From the IMG/VR virus record IMGVR_UViG_3300030099_006113, positions 6,105 through 68,173 of that record: DNA of 62,069 nt; one strand, given 5' to 3'. Each line of letters starts with the position of its first letter. Positions within the stretch are counted from its first letter, which is position 1. Source of the DNA: a virus. Shown piece after piece: positions 21,731 to 28,859 of this stretch. The position numbers and the translations under genes are program-made. Under the pieces are notes generated by a model that was not told the origin of the DNA, ran no database searches, and worked only from the letters and a program-made list of their open reading frames with translations.

Positions 21731-23310
21731 GGGGATATCAGCAAGAGGCCGTCGATGCGGTGGTCAAGTACTTGCTGGAGAAGAAAGGCAACCCATTGGT
21801 TGCGCTGCCCACTGGGTCGGGCAAGAGTCATGTGCAGGCAGGGATAATTAAGGAACTTCTTCGGCGATATCCTCGCACGCAAATCATATGCTTAACGCAC
21901 GTCAAAGAGCTTATCGAGCAAAACGTAGAGAAGCTTAAGCTCTACATTCCGGGCGCTGATATCGGCGTCTACTCGGCGGGCCTAGGCAGAAAAGAATTAG
22001 GGCGACAGATAACCTTTGCCGGCATTCAGTCCATTTACTTGAGGGATATTGAAACCCCACACATCGTCATTATCGATGAGTGCCACCTTGTCCCCAAAGA
22101 CGGCAGCGGCATGTATCGTCAATTCCTTGGCGCATTGAAAGACGTAAACCCGAACGTGCGTGTCATAGGTTTGACGGCCACCCCGTACAGGATGCGAGGC
22201 GGCATGCTGACCGGTGGCAAGGGTAAGGTGTTTGACTGCATCGCCTACAACTTGCCAGTGCAGCGACTTATCGACGAAGGAGTTTTGTGCAGCGTAAAGA
22301 GCGCTGAAACATCTTCGAGCATCGATACGTCAAAGGTGAAAATCCAGGCAGGCGAATACAATATTAAGCAGCTTGGCTCAGTGGCGGATGAGGAGCACGT
22401 GACCGGGGCTGCCATCAAAGATGCGTTTAAGCATGGCCACAATCGCCGCAGTTGGCTTTTCTTCTGTGTATCAGTTGCTCATACCAACCACGTAGCAGAC
22501 GCCCTCAGAAGGGCAGGTGTAACCGCTGCGCCCATTACTGGAGAGACGCTTCCGGAGGATAGGGCCAAGTGGATTGCTGATTACAAGAAAGGCGATATCA
22601 AAGCACTGGTGAACTGCAACGTTCTGACCACCGGGTTCGATGCACCGGAGACAGATATGATTGTCCTGCTCCGGCCCACTGTATCTCCAGGGCTCTATGT
22701 CCAGATGGTTGGCAGGGGCATGCGCCCGGCAGAGGGCAAGAACGATTGCTTGGTCCTGGATTATGGTGGCAACATCTCACGACATGGCCCCATCGACGAT
22801 GTGGCGATGCCGGTGGAGTCGAGTGGCAAGGGTGAAGCTCCAGTTAAGTTCTGCCCCATCTGCCTGGCTGAGTGTCACTTGTCTCTGCGGATGTGCGAGG
22901 AGTGTGGCCATGAGTTTCAAATGGAAGAGAAGGAGCTAGGCAAGAAGGCTAGTAAGCTTGCGCTCCTAAAGGGGCAGAGGCCGACCATAATCAGGAAGGT
23001 AACCAGGGTAGAGTACAAGCCACACAAGAGCAAAGCGGGCAACATGACACTGCGCGTCGATTATTGGTTTAAGTATCAATTTATAGCCAGTGAGTGGATA
23101 TGCTTAGAGCATCGGGATTTCGCAAGACACAAGGCAGAGAAGTGGTGGATCCGCAGGGATAAGTATATCGATCACGTAAGCGATGTCCCAAAGACTGTGG
23201 CGGAGGCCATGATATTCGTCGATGATTTACTGCTACCGAACACTGTCGATGTGCGCAACAATGGGAGATATGACGAGATTGTCGGACATGATTTTGTTCA
23301 TGAGATTTAA
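21715..23310 (+). CDS. SF2 DNA helicase, 531 aa (phage A)
   Basis: Q-motif-like LRGYQQEAVDAV at the start, motif I LPTGSGKS (31-38), motif II DECH (121-124), motif III GLTATP (152-157) and motif VI QMVGRGMRPAEG. A zinc-finger-like CPICLAECHL...CEECGHEF follows, then a beta-rich C-terminal part. Such helicases act in phage replication or recombination. It overlaps the nuclease gene by 16 bases. B lacks it and has a DnaC-like loader instead. Confidence 0.9.
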   Translation: MEVSLRGYQQEAVDAVVKYLLEKKGNPLVALPTGSGKSHVQAGIIKELLRRYPRTQIICLTHVKELIEQNVEKLKLYIPGADIGVYSAGLGRKELGRQITFAGIQSIYLRDIETPHIVIIDECHLVPKDGSGMYRQFLGALKDVNPNVRVIGLTATPYRMRGGMLTGGKGKVFDCIAYNLPVQRLIDEGVLCSVKSAETSSSIDTSKVKIQAGEYNIKQLGSVADEEHVTGAAIKDAFKHGHNRRSWLFFCVSVAHTNHVADALRRAGVTAAPITGETLPEDRAKWIADYKKGDIKALVNCNVLTTGFDAPETDMIVLLRPTVSPGLYVQMVGRGMRPAEGKNDCLVLDYGGNISRHGPIDDVAMPVESSGKGEAPVKFCPICLAECHLSLRMCEECGHEFQMEEKELGKKASKLALLKGQRPTIIRKVTRVEYKPHKSKAGNMTLRVDYWFKYQFIASEWICLEHRDFARHKAEKWWIRRDKYIDHVSDVPKTVAEAMIFVDDLLLPNTVDVRNNGRYDEIVGHDFVHEI

Positions 23311-23373
23311 GTGTGGTTGCTCGCCACACCAGGCGGCGGCCAGGTTTTAACACCCTTTCACCTGGTCGTCGCC
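23311..23373 (+). terminator. paired intergenic hairpins after the helicase gene (phage A)
   Basis: GTGTGG/CCACAC (23,311-23,329) directly follows the helicase stop. A second hairpin pairs 23,332-23,345 with 23,360-23,373 over 14 positions, two of them G-T wobbles. No U-run follows, so attenuation or mRNA processing is more likely than full termination. Confidence 0.55.
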
Positions 23374-23407
23374 GACAACAAGAAAGGGAGGTGCAGAGGG
23401 AGGGACT

Positions 23408-23677
23408 ATGCACGCCAAGACAAAAGTACCGTTTGATCGGTCGGGGGAGCCGTCCTGCGGGGCGGGGGTCATTACAGTAACAGCCTATGGAAAAGACTTA
23501 GACCAAGCCATAGAGCGCCACCATGCAATGAAGAATGACAAGTGCATGCGGGGCGATCCTATCGCGGAAAAAGTCGGCAAGCGTTGGCGGGTACTATGGA
23601 AGGAAGATATTCGAAAGTTAGCAGATGTTCTCCCATTTCCGGGGGGATGGAGAAAAAATACAAAGAAAGGGAAATAG
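23408..23677 (+). CDS. small early protein, 89 aa (phage A)
   Basis: Begins after a strong AGGGAGGG ribosome-binding sequence. The core VITVTAYGKDLDQAIERHH, ending in GKRWRVLWKED, resembles the B protein at 57,307-57,615 (SITITQFGKTKEEAEDRYI, GYSVKWKEK); both lie directly upstream of the same membrane protein gene. Looks like a small alpha/beta fold. Function unknown. Confidence 0.7.
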   Translation: MHAKTKVPFDRSGEPSCGAGVITVTAYGKDLDQAIERHHAMKNDKCMRGDPIAEKVGKRWRVLWKEDIRKLADVLPFPGGWRKNTKKGK

Positions 23678-23678
23678 A

Positions 23679-24188
23679 GTGAATGAAAATGAAAATCAAC
23701 AACAGCAGCAACCAATGCCCATCCAGGCGCAGAGCGCTCCAACCTATGGGCAAGTCTTTTTTATGTGGTGGTTCCACCCGATTAACCTTCTTGCATACGC
23801 TGTTATCTTTACCGTTGGAATGCTCACTACGACTGCTTTCAGTTACGCGGTCGGCCTGGAGCGCGATGCTCTTAAGAGCGTCCTCGGCAAAGACTTGGCT
23901 ATTGCGCATAAGACAACTCTGTTTAAGTTTAACGGATACCGCATCGTTAGGGAGCGCGATACTCCCGGAACCAAGTACTCGCCAGGGGAGATTGTCAGGA
24001 ACATTGAGTCCCGACAGCGCGTTGATGAGGTACGAGAAGACGAGCGGTTTGGACACGCGTCACGAATTGGGGCGATCAAGGCTAAGGCCGACGTTTACTC
24101 AGCTAGAGGCCGACACTCAAACCAAGCACTGGAGCATCTCGATGACGAGGAGATTGCGAACCTCGATCAGTACGGACTCCTAGACTAG
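23679..24188 (+). CDS. conserved membrane protein, 169 aa (phage A)
   Basis: GTG 23679 follows AGAAAGGGAAATAGA. After a Gln-rich N-terminus there is MWWFHPINLLAYAVIFTVG, a membrane segment, then SYAVGLERDALKSVLGKDLAI and GYRIVRERDTPGTKYSPGE. The B protein at 57,619-58,113 is nearly superimposable (MWWFHPINAIVYLIIFTTG, SYAVGLERDAL, GYRIVRERDTPG). It is the last early gene in both phages, just before the convergent terminator. The soluble part probably faces the cytoplasm. A role in superinfection control or lysis timing is a guess. Confidence 0.8.
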   Translation: MNENENQQQQQPMPIQAQSAPTYGQVFFMWWFHPINLLAYAVIFTVGMLTTTAFSYAVGLERDALKSVLGKDLAIAHKTTLFKFNGYRIVRERDTPGTKYSPGEIVRNIESRQRVDEVREDERFGHASRIGAIKAKADVYSARGRHSNQALEHLDDEEIANLDQYGLLD

Positions 24189-24202
24189 CACGCAAATAAA
24201 CT

Positions 24203-24249
24203 GACCACAGATGAAGTACAGGCCAAGCATCAGTACTTCATCTTTGGTC
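24203..24249. terminator. bidirectional terminator between convergent operons (phage A)
   Basis: A 17-base arm (24,203-24,219) pairs with 24,233-24,249 with a single mismatch around a 13-base loop. It is followed by TAGTTTTCTTCTTC on the plus strand and overlaps the stop codon of the last minus-strand gene. Placed exactly where the early and lysis operons meet. Confidence 0.85.
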
Positions 24250-24917
24250 TAGTTTTCTTCTTCGCTTTCTTCTTTGCCTTTACCTTCTTCGGCATTGTTT
24301 TCTTCTTGCCCTTCATAAAACCATTTTTCATCATAGCAATAGTTCCTTGATGTGTTTGAGTAGTACACTTCTTCACAGGCTTCCCAGTCGGGCGGGCCCT
24401 GTATCTTGGTCAGAGACTGGTCTGTCCATAGTATCCTATTGTTGGGCATTGAACAGTATTGCCCGTTCTCTAGCGCTAGCACGTTTTGGCTTTTATGTTC
24501 TCTCGGCACGGATGCACATGTTGGCATTAAATGGCCATCTGCATCACACTGGTCGATAGTGCAGATGTATGTGCCATTGATTAGTTCGTTCCCAATCTTT
24601 ACCTTCGCATCAAGATGCCTAAGAGCGTCTTTAACAATCGTAGTGATATACCAGGTATCAATATCCCAAAGAGCCAAATCAGACTGCTTAAACCTAAGAT
24701 CGCCTTCTCTGTCGTGGACAAAGGCCTCAATGGGTAGCTTGTCATAGAGCGCGCCGTTTTCTAGCAGTGTCTCAAAGAGAAGCGCTCTGTGCTTCTGGGC
24801 TTTAACGCTAACCCAGTACCCCTTGATAAAATCGCCGTGACCCTTTTTTTGATTGTACAAAAATTCTTTGCGAACCCACAAGGGTTCTAATGGCAAGTTT
24901 GCTACGAGGAAGCTCAC
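24249..24917 (-). CDS. conserved phage protein SFLVANLPLEP family, 222 aa (phage A)
   Basis: The N-terminus SFLVANLPLEPLWVRKEFLYNQ and later blocks (KGYWVSVKAQKHRALLFETLL, ALYDKLPIEAFVHD, ENGQYCSMPNNRILW) define a family common in aquatic phages and of unknown function. GTG 24917 with upstream GGAGTTGGCC aligns with the GTG start of the B gene (58,726-59,457). The Glu/Lys/Asn-rich C-terminal tail is low complexity. Last gene of the lysis operon in A; in B another gene follows. Confidence 0.8.
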   Translation of the reverse strand: MSFLVANLPLEPLWVRKEFLYNQKKGHGDFIKGYWVSVKAQKHRALLFETLLENGALYDKLPIEAFVHDREGDLRFKQSDLALWDIDTWYITTIVKDALRHLDAKVKIGNELINGTYICTIDQCDADGHLMPTCASVPREHKSQNVLALENGQYCSMPNNRILWTDQSLTKIQGPPDWEACEEVYYSNTSRNYCYDEKWFYEGQEENNAEEGKGKEESEEEN

Positions 24918-24932
24918 GGCCAACTCCTATAT

Positions 24933-25139
24933 CTATTTTGACTTACGACGCTTGCGCTTCCCTTGCGCGACGCGGGACCGCTCAACAGCCTTAACATCTA
25001 TTTTTTCACCCCTCTTATAAGCTGCGGCGGTGCGTTTAATTTCGGCCGCTTTGGCGCGAGGACTCTTAGCGCCTAAAGTGTATTTCGCCGGAACGCCATG
25101 CTTATAGGGCTGCTTACGCTTTCTTTTTTTTCTTACCAC
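24933..25139 (-). CDS. small Lys/Arg-rich protein, 68 aa (phage A)
   Basis: Starts with a basic run (VRKKRKRKQPYKHG), has the block GVPAKYTLGAKSPRAKAAEI typical of tiny phage proteins, and ends KRKRRKSK. GTG 25139 overlaps the end of the preceding gene; GGAGAGGCGGCG lies upstream. Its charge suggests nucleic acid or virion binding. It occupies the slot taken in B by the 84-residue basic protein (59,454-59,708). Confidence 0.7.
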   Translation of the reverse strand: MVRKKRKRKQPYKHGVPAKYTLGAKSPRAKAAEIKRTAAAYKRGEKIDVKAVERSRVAQGKRKRRKSK

Positions 25140-25371
25140 CGCCGCCTCTCCTCAAATCAGTGTCATGTTTTTTTGAGCCGCGAATGTAACTATTTACTCG
25201 ACCCATCGCCCACGCAGCCATCGGTACGTTGCGGCTTCCGCTACTCAAATAGGCGGCCTGACCGCGCTTATACACTTTACGAAGCGTGGCGACACTGTGT
25301 CCGCTCTTTGATGCCTTTGCTCTTAACTGGGCGGCAACACTGCCGCCCGATTTCTTTTTCTTCACTGCCAT
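25114..25371 (-). CDS. small Lys-rich protein, 85 aa (phage A)
   Basis: Begins MAVKKKKSGGSVAAQLRAK and carries a KSGHSVATLRKVYKRGQAAYLSSGSRNVPM-type block (landmarks only) ending in a Gly/Lys run. ATG 25371 lies one base after the stop of the previous 58-residue gene, whose product shares the MAVKKKK start. Strongly basic; part of a chain of tiny basic proteins. Function unknown. Confidence 0.7.
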   Translation of the reverse strand: MAVKKKKSGGSVAAQLRAKASKSGHSVATLRKVYKRGQAAYLSSGSRNVPMAAWAMGRVNSYIRGSKKHDTDLRRGGGGKKKKKA

Positions 25372-25372
25372 G

Positions 25373-25549
25373 TCATCGTCCAACTTTTTTCATGGCCAAC
25401 TTATGCGCTGCCGTAAAGGTTTTCCCGCCCCTCATCGATTTTCGCATTTCCGACATGTGTTTTTTTGTGTGATGGGCACTGTGTTTTTTTAGGGCAGACT
25501 CTTGTCTGCTTGTAAGTTTTTTCTGGGCTTTCTTTTTCTTCACTGCCAT
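25373..25549 (-). CDS. tiny Lys/His-rich protein, 58 aa (phage A)
   Basis: ATG 25549 to TGA 25,375-25,373; too short for usual cutoffs but fits exactly between neighbours (CACC after the previous stop, one base before the next ATG). The sequence includes LTSRQESALKKHSAHHTKKH and a C-terminal FTAAHKLAMKKVG, a pattern I know from small aquatic-phage proteins. Basic, helical, function unknown. Confidence 0.7.
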   Translation of the reverse strand: MAVKKKKAQKKLTSRQESALKKHSAHHTKKHMSEMRKSMRGGKTFTAAHKLAMKKVGR

Positions 25550-25553
25550 GGTG

Positions 25554-25817
25554 TCACCAATTCTTGCACGACCAGTAACGGGCCGTAAGTTTTGAGGGTG
25601 GCTTGCTGTCGCATTTGTGTCGGGCCCGAAAAGACTTGCGTCTGGCCGGACTGCTTTTTTTAATTCTCATATTGGGATCGCCAAATCTAATCGTCTTGGT
25701 CTTATTGCCTTCCTTGGCAACAACGACAAACTTCTTTGGCCCACCCGGTGTCCGCTTCGGACGATTGTAGGCCCTGACTCCCGCGCGAGCAAGCTTTGGG
25801 TCTTTCTTCTTTGGCAT
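25554..25817 (-). CDS. small basic protein, PKKKDPKLARAG family, 87 aa (phage A)
   Basis: ATG 25817 overlaps the stop of the peptidoglycan-enzyme gene (TGATG) and follows GGAGGAG. PKKKDPKLARAGVRAYNRPKRTPG at the start and SPARRKSFRARHKC...LTARYWSCKNW at the end define a phage family with two conserved Cys. The B relative (40,778-41,065) sits in the tail operon instead, so this gene has moved between operons. Possibly a DNA- or virion-associated protein. Confidence 0.8.
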   Translation of the reverse strand: MPKKKDPKLARAGVRAYNRPKRTPGGPKKFVVVAKEGNKTKTIRFGDPNMRIKKSSPARRKSFRARHKCDSKPPSKLTARYWSCKNW

Positions 25818-26383
25818 CACCACTCCTCCAGCAACGTATAGCTAAACGACTTATATCCCAGAGTAGCTATTTGCATTCGCGCCAGGCGCATCATTTCATC
25901 AAAGTCTGATTCGTTCGCCAGTACTTGGCAACCAGCTGACCATCTATCTACGCGAGTAGAATGTTCGCCCGCTTTGTGAAGATTAATACCAAAGAAGCCA
26001 GTATCCACATCGCCCTTCATGTCGAGATTTCCGTCCCTGTCAGCATCGCGCCATACAGTTACTTCGCCACCCCTTTGGCATAGGGCTTCGTATTTGCCAG
26101 CGTGTGAATCTATTTCCCAGATACCAGGATAATGACCAGGGCACAGGATAGCGGTGCCTTTTACTTGAAGAGGGTTGAGCAGGTAGTATTGACCAGGGTC
26201 AGTCGTTGCTGTCCAATAATGCGCCATCCACTGACCGCCCTGCCTGTACGTGCATGTCAGCATGTCGTCGAACTTGTTTGGCGCACCGTTTCTTTTTCGC
26301 ACACCTACAATATTCAGATCGTATTGGCCGTCGAAGACAGGGTGACCCATCGCCTTCTTCCGCGCTAGTATTGGGGGCAGCAT
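25817..26383 (-). CDS. putative peptidoglycan-acting enzyme (endolysin-like), 188 aa (phage A)
   Basis: Contains FFGINLHKAG followed by DRWSAGCQVL, reminiscent of the His...Ser-x-Gly-Cys active-site arrangement of L,D-transpeptidase/carboxypeptidase-like lysis proteins. An earlier RDADRDGNLDMKGD stretch could bind calcium. It follows the holin gene, so it is the best endolysin candidate. ATG 26383 immediately follows the stop of the -1 frame extension of the holin. The B copy (60,031-60,597) differs at few residues. Confidence 0.75.
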   Translation of the reverse strand: MLPPILARKKAMGHPVFDGQYDLNIVGVRKRNGAPNKFDDMLTCTYRQGGQWMAHYWTATTDPGQYYLLNPLQVKGTAILCPGHYPGIWEIDSHAGKYEALCQRGGEVTVWRDADRDGNLDMKGDVDTGFFGINLHKAGEHSTRVDRWSAGCQVLANESDFDEMMRLARMQIATLGYKSFSYTLLEEW

Positions 26384-26611
26384 CTAAAACCTCCACTTGA
26401 GTCCTGCCGTTGTCTGCCAATTCAATGCCTCGTTTATTTCTACGCCCGCATCAACGAACGCGCTTAGTCCCTCAGTAATTTCGCCACTAACTGACGCAAA
26501 GGCTTCGGCGCGTACTTCAGAAGAAGAAGAGCCGAGAACACGTAAGCCGAGGTCAAGAGCACCACCAGATACGTCCCTTGCCGCAACGGCATCCCTTATT
26601 CCTCCGGCGAC
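26384..26611 (-). CDS. -1 frame extension of the holin, 75 codons (phage A)
   Basis: After slippage at A-AAA-AAG the -1 frame reads VAGGIRDAVAARD onward for 75 codons to TAG at 26,386-26,384, directly before the endolysin ATG. The frame has no ATG, GTG or TTG before its last 15 or so codons, so it is unlikely to be made alone. Between A and B (60,598-60,825) most base changes fall in the third position of this frame, and about 60 of 75 residues agree. The product ends in LKWRF. The fused protein would be about 148 residues: a holin with an added C-terminal domain of unknown role. Confidence 0.75.
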   Translation of the reverse strand, partial: VAGGIRDAVAARDVSGGALDLGLRVLGSSSSEVRAEAFASVSGEITEGLSAFVDAGVEINEALNWQTTAGLKWRF

Positions 26612-26829
26612 TTTTTTACCTGTGACACCGCCTCCGCAGACGCAAGGGCTCGTTTTACTGTGGCCCTAGACTGAGAGTAGCTGGCCCCACAAACAGCAGC
26701 TAGGATAGGTCCGCCAACTTGAGCCCACTGTGAGTCGGAGAAGATGGCACAGAGGATGCCACCGCACATTCCCAGAAGGGTCATTAGGAACTCTGAACTC
26801 CTCAGGCCATTAGTCTTGCCTTGAATCAT
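26596..26829 (-). CDS. holin, zero-frame product, 77 aa (phage A)
   Basis: Two hydrophobic segments (FLMTLLGMCGGILCAIF and VGGPILAAVCGASYS) separated by a SDSQWAQ turn and followed by a charged tail, the class II holin plan with the common WAQ...YSQSRATVK ending. It overlaps the upstream coiled-coil gene by 20 bases and lies before the endolysin candidate. The frame ends at TAA 26,598-26,596, but a slippery A-AAA-AAG four codons before the stop allows a -1 extension. Confidence 0.85.
   Translation of the reverse strand: MIQGKTNGLRSSEFLMTLLGMCGGILCAIFSDSQWAQVGGPILAAVCGASYSQSRATVKRALASAEAVSQVKKSPEE
26611..26635 (-). promoter_or_regulatory. -1 ribosomal frameshift signal in the holin gene (phage A)
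   Basis: Slippery heptamer A-AAA-AAG (26,617-26,611) in the correct phase (GTA AAA AAG), with an internal Shine-Dalgarno sequence GGAGG (26,635-26,631) 13 bases upstream. E. coli dnaX uses the same heptamer and an upstream Shine-Dalgarno stimulator. I see no strong conserved downstream hairpin. The same elements at the same spacing occur in B. Confidence 0.75.
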
Positions 26830-27100
26830 CTCGCTCTCTCCTGTCCCGCTCTACTGCGTCTTTGATATCCATGCGGCGAATAATTTCATACGTATTGCTT
26901 AACGCCTCGCGCGTCTTTTCGCTTACGTCGTTAACCCTGTCACTCAATGCCTCAATCTTTTCTTCGTTGACTGCTAGCTTAGACGCCAACCCGTTACCGT
27001 TATGCTTCGGGTTTCGCTTGTCACTGAATCGCTCGGCTAGGCGCATCCCAACAACGATTGCCGCAACAACGCCCCCGCCGAGTGCCGATTCAGGGTCCAC
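26810..27100 (-). CDS. membrane-anchored coiled-coil protein, spanin-like, 96 aa (phage A)
   Basis: GTG 27100 (VDPESALGGG) is preceded by GAGGG and lies one base after the upstream stop; B uses the same GTG at 61,314. A short hydrophobic segment (GGGVVAAIVVGMRLAERF) is followed by a long charged coiled coil (VNEEKIEALSDRVNDVSEKT). One membrane segment plus coiled coil beside holin and endolysin suggests an inner-membrane spanin or lysis accessory protein, by analogy only. Confidence 0.75.
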   Translation of the reverse strand: MDPESALGGGVVAAIVVGMRLAERFSDKRNPKHNGNGLASKLAVNEEKIEALSDRVNDVSEKTREALSNTYEIIRRMDIKDAVERDRRERDDSRQD

Positions 27101-27101
27101 G

Positions 27102-27347
27102 TCAGCCCTCGCTCGCCGTAGCGTCTTCAACCGTGTGGCCGCCTTCGGACATCTTGGCTTTTAGCGCTTCAATAGCGCTATCAATCAGCGATGTAACGCC
27201 TTCACCTTCAAGCGGTAGGTTGACGCCGAAGCGCGTATTGTCGACTTCAGGAAGTGTCGCAATCGCTTGGCATGATGCACTGACGCCGCCATCTGCAATT
27301 GATTTTGTAATAGTCACCTGTACGGTGTGTAAGGTTTTAGTCGCCAT
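27102..27347 (-). CDS. small conserved protein, 81 aa (phage A)
   Basis: Beta-rich start (TLHTVQVTITKSIADGG), a middle segment ATLPEVDNTRFGVNLPLEG, and a helix SLIDSAIEALKAKM before a charged end. It overlaps the tail-fibre stop by 11 bases (ATGGCGACTAA). The B copy (61,316-61,561) is almost identical. Position after the tail fibre and before the lysis genes could mean a fibre-assembly or virion protein; unproven. Confidence 0.75.
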   Translation of the reverse strand: MATKTLHTVQVTITKSIADGGVSASCQAIATLPEVDNTRFGVNLPLEGEGVTSLIDSAIEALKAKMSEGGHTVEDATASEG

Positions 27348-28851
27348 TTTTTAGCTCCTGAATTTGAGTATGCATTTCTTGCAAGGCTTTTGTTAAGACT
27401 GCAACTAAATGCCCGTAAGACATCGACTTGCTGCCGTTTTCACCGAACACAACTTCGGGAATAATTTGCTCTACTTCTTGAGCAATAAAACCGATGTCTG
27501 CTTGGCCTGTTTTTTTGTAATCGTAACCAACGGGCCTTAGCTGCAAAACAGTTTCAAGGCCGTATGGAATTGTCTCAATATCGGACTTTAACGCAATGTC
27601 GGAAGCATCTGTGAATACTCCGGCAGCCGTTAGTTTTGCACCGCTGTCGTCAAGAATTGAATCACCAGTGCCTGCATTTTGAATTTCCAGTGCAACGGGA
27701 TTGTTGGTCGAATCATTTTGATCAACAACGACACAGGGCACGTTAGCGCCATCCGGGCAGTTGACTTGAAGTTGCCCGCTTGCATCAACACACTCGTGAT
27801 TTACGCCAAGCTTGTGATCATGGTCTACATTTATCGCAACCGAGTTTTGCATAATCAGAAAAAACATGTCGGCGTTGGTCCCGCCGCCATGCGTGTAGCG
27901 CAACTCTCCCGCCATCGAGTTTTGCGGATCTCCGAATGCAATTGTGTTGCGCGAAGTATTATTGCTTAGAAGTGAAATCCCTGGATGCGTGTTAGCCTCA
28001 ATAACCAGCATGTCTGCATGAGTGTTTGCGGAGCCGATTCCGGTGTCATCTTCTTTGATGTGGATTCCATTTGACGCGCAGATAGGCGAGCTTTCGGAAC
28101 CTGTGCTTAGTTTGCCACCGTCGAAAATACGGATAACGCTATCGTTTTGAATTCGAAGCCGCTCTGAGTTTGCAACTTGAAGCCTCAGTGAACCGGTGCC
28201 CTGATCGAAGGCTATTCCATCCGGTGTGCCACCAGTATTCTCATCGATAAAATACAGGCAGCCTTTGCCGTTTGTAGGTGTCAGGATTGAAATGCCTGTG
28301 TTGCCGCTGCCCTCCACAATCAAATCATCAGCGTCTGCATGGACGTCGCTAGAGGTTGCGGCTGAGTCGCCGGTTTTAAGGTGCAGCGAGCCCGCACCAC
28401 TGCCAAGACTGGTGGTCTCGCCGCCCGTCGTAATTTTACCATCTTGAAACACAGCCAAGTGGGTAGCGCTGTCGTTTGCAATCCCAAAGTTTGCGCCGGA
28501 GGATTTTAATCTGAATGCGATGTCGCCTTGAGATATTCCGAGAATGCCGTTTGAGCCTGCGCCGCTTACGTTTAAAACTGTAAAAAAATCATTTGTTGCG
28601 CCGCTCGGATCAGCCTCGACTCGAAACTCGCCATCAACGCTCAGAGTTCTAGAAAACGTAGGTTCGCCAATGTGAACATGCGCACCACCGCCCCCTAGAA
28701 TTACCCTTTCGGCTGAATCAGTGGTGTCAATTGCTAGGTAATTTTTATCGTCAATTGAATCAATCTCAAGCGCAGTGGTGTTGTTATCAGGAACAGCAAT
28801 AGTGCCCCCGCCAAGCGCGTTACCAAAGATAACTATATTTGCATCTGCCAT
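27337..28851 (-). CDS. tail fibre/spike with C-terminal S74 chaperone peptidase, 504 aa
   Basis: The long middle part is rich in Gly, Asp, Ser and Thr with beta-repeat character (LRLQVANSERLRIQNDS; ILGISQGDIAFRLKSSG), as in trimeric fibres. The last 88 residues match the S74 intramolecular chaperone: S417 in SDIALKSDIE with K422, then LRPVGYDYK, ADIGFIAQEV and a C-terminal coiled coil. The domain trimerises the fibre and then cuts itself off at the Ser. The 77-bp repeat (27,779-27,855) lies in this gene, so its N-terminal part may belong to genome B and its C-terminal part to A. Confidence 0.85.
   Translation of the reverse strand: MADANIVIFGNALGGGTIAVPDNNTTALEIDSIDDKNYLAIDTTDSAERVILGGGGAHVHIGEPTFSRTLSVDGEFRVEADPSGATNDFFTVLNVSGAGSNGILGISQGDIAFRLKSSGANFGIANDSATHLAVFQDGKITTGGETTSLGSGAGSLHLKTGDSAATSSDVHADADDLIVEGSGNTGISILTPTNGKGCLYFIDENTGGTPDGIAFDQGTGSLRLQVANSERLRIQNDSVIRIFDGGKLSTGSESSPICASNGIHIKEDDTGIGSANTHADMLVIEANTHPGISLLSNNTSRNTIAFGDPQNSMAGELRYTHGGGTNADMFFLIMQNSVAINVDHDHKLGVNHECVDASGQLQVNCPDGANVPCVVVDQNDSTNNPVALEIQNAGTGDSILDDSGAKLTAAGVFTDASDIALKSDIETIPYGLETVLQLRPVGYDYKKTGQADIGFIAQEVEQIIPEVVFGENGSKSMSYGHLVAVLTKALQEMHTQIQELKNGD
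27779..27855. repeat. 77-bp exact direct repeat, left copy (genome joint)
   Basis: Identical to 61,993-62,069, the last 77 bases of the window. Base 27,778 is G where 61,992 is A, so identity starts exactly there, and it runs to the end of the sequence. A length of exactly 77 matches a common assembler k-mer, which suggests that 27,856-62,069 is a closed circle and that the joint to A is a graph artefact or shared node. Confidence 0.9.
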
Positions 28852-28859
28852 GACTTACC

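Noticed and set aside
26470-26598. A 42-codon ATG frame (MPLRQG...) directly after the A holin stop, with GGAGGA upstream and a hydrophobic segment
   Set aside because: A-B differences fall mostly in second codon positions of this frame but in third positions of the -1 holin frame, so its conservation is best explained by overlap. It could still be a small membrane peptide.
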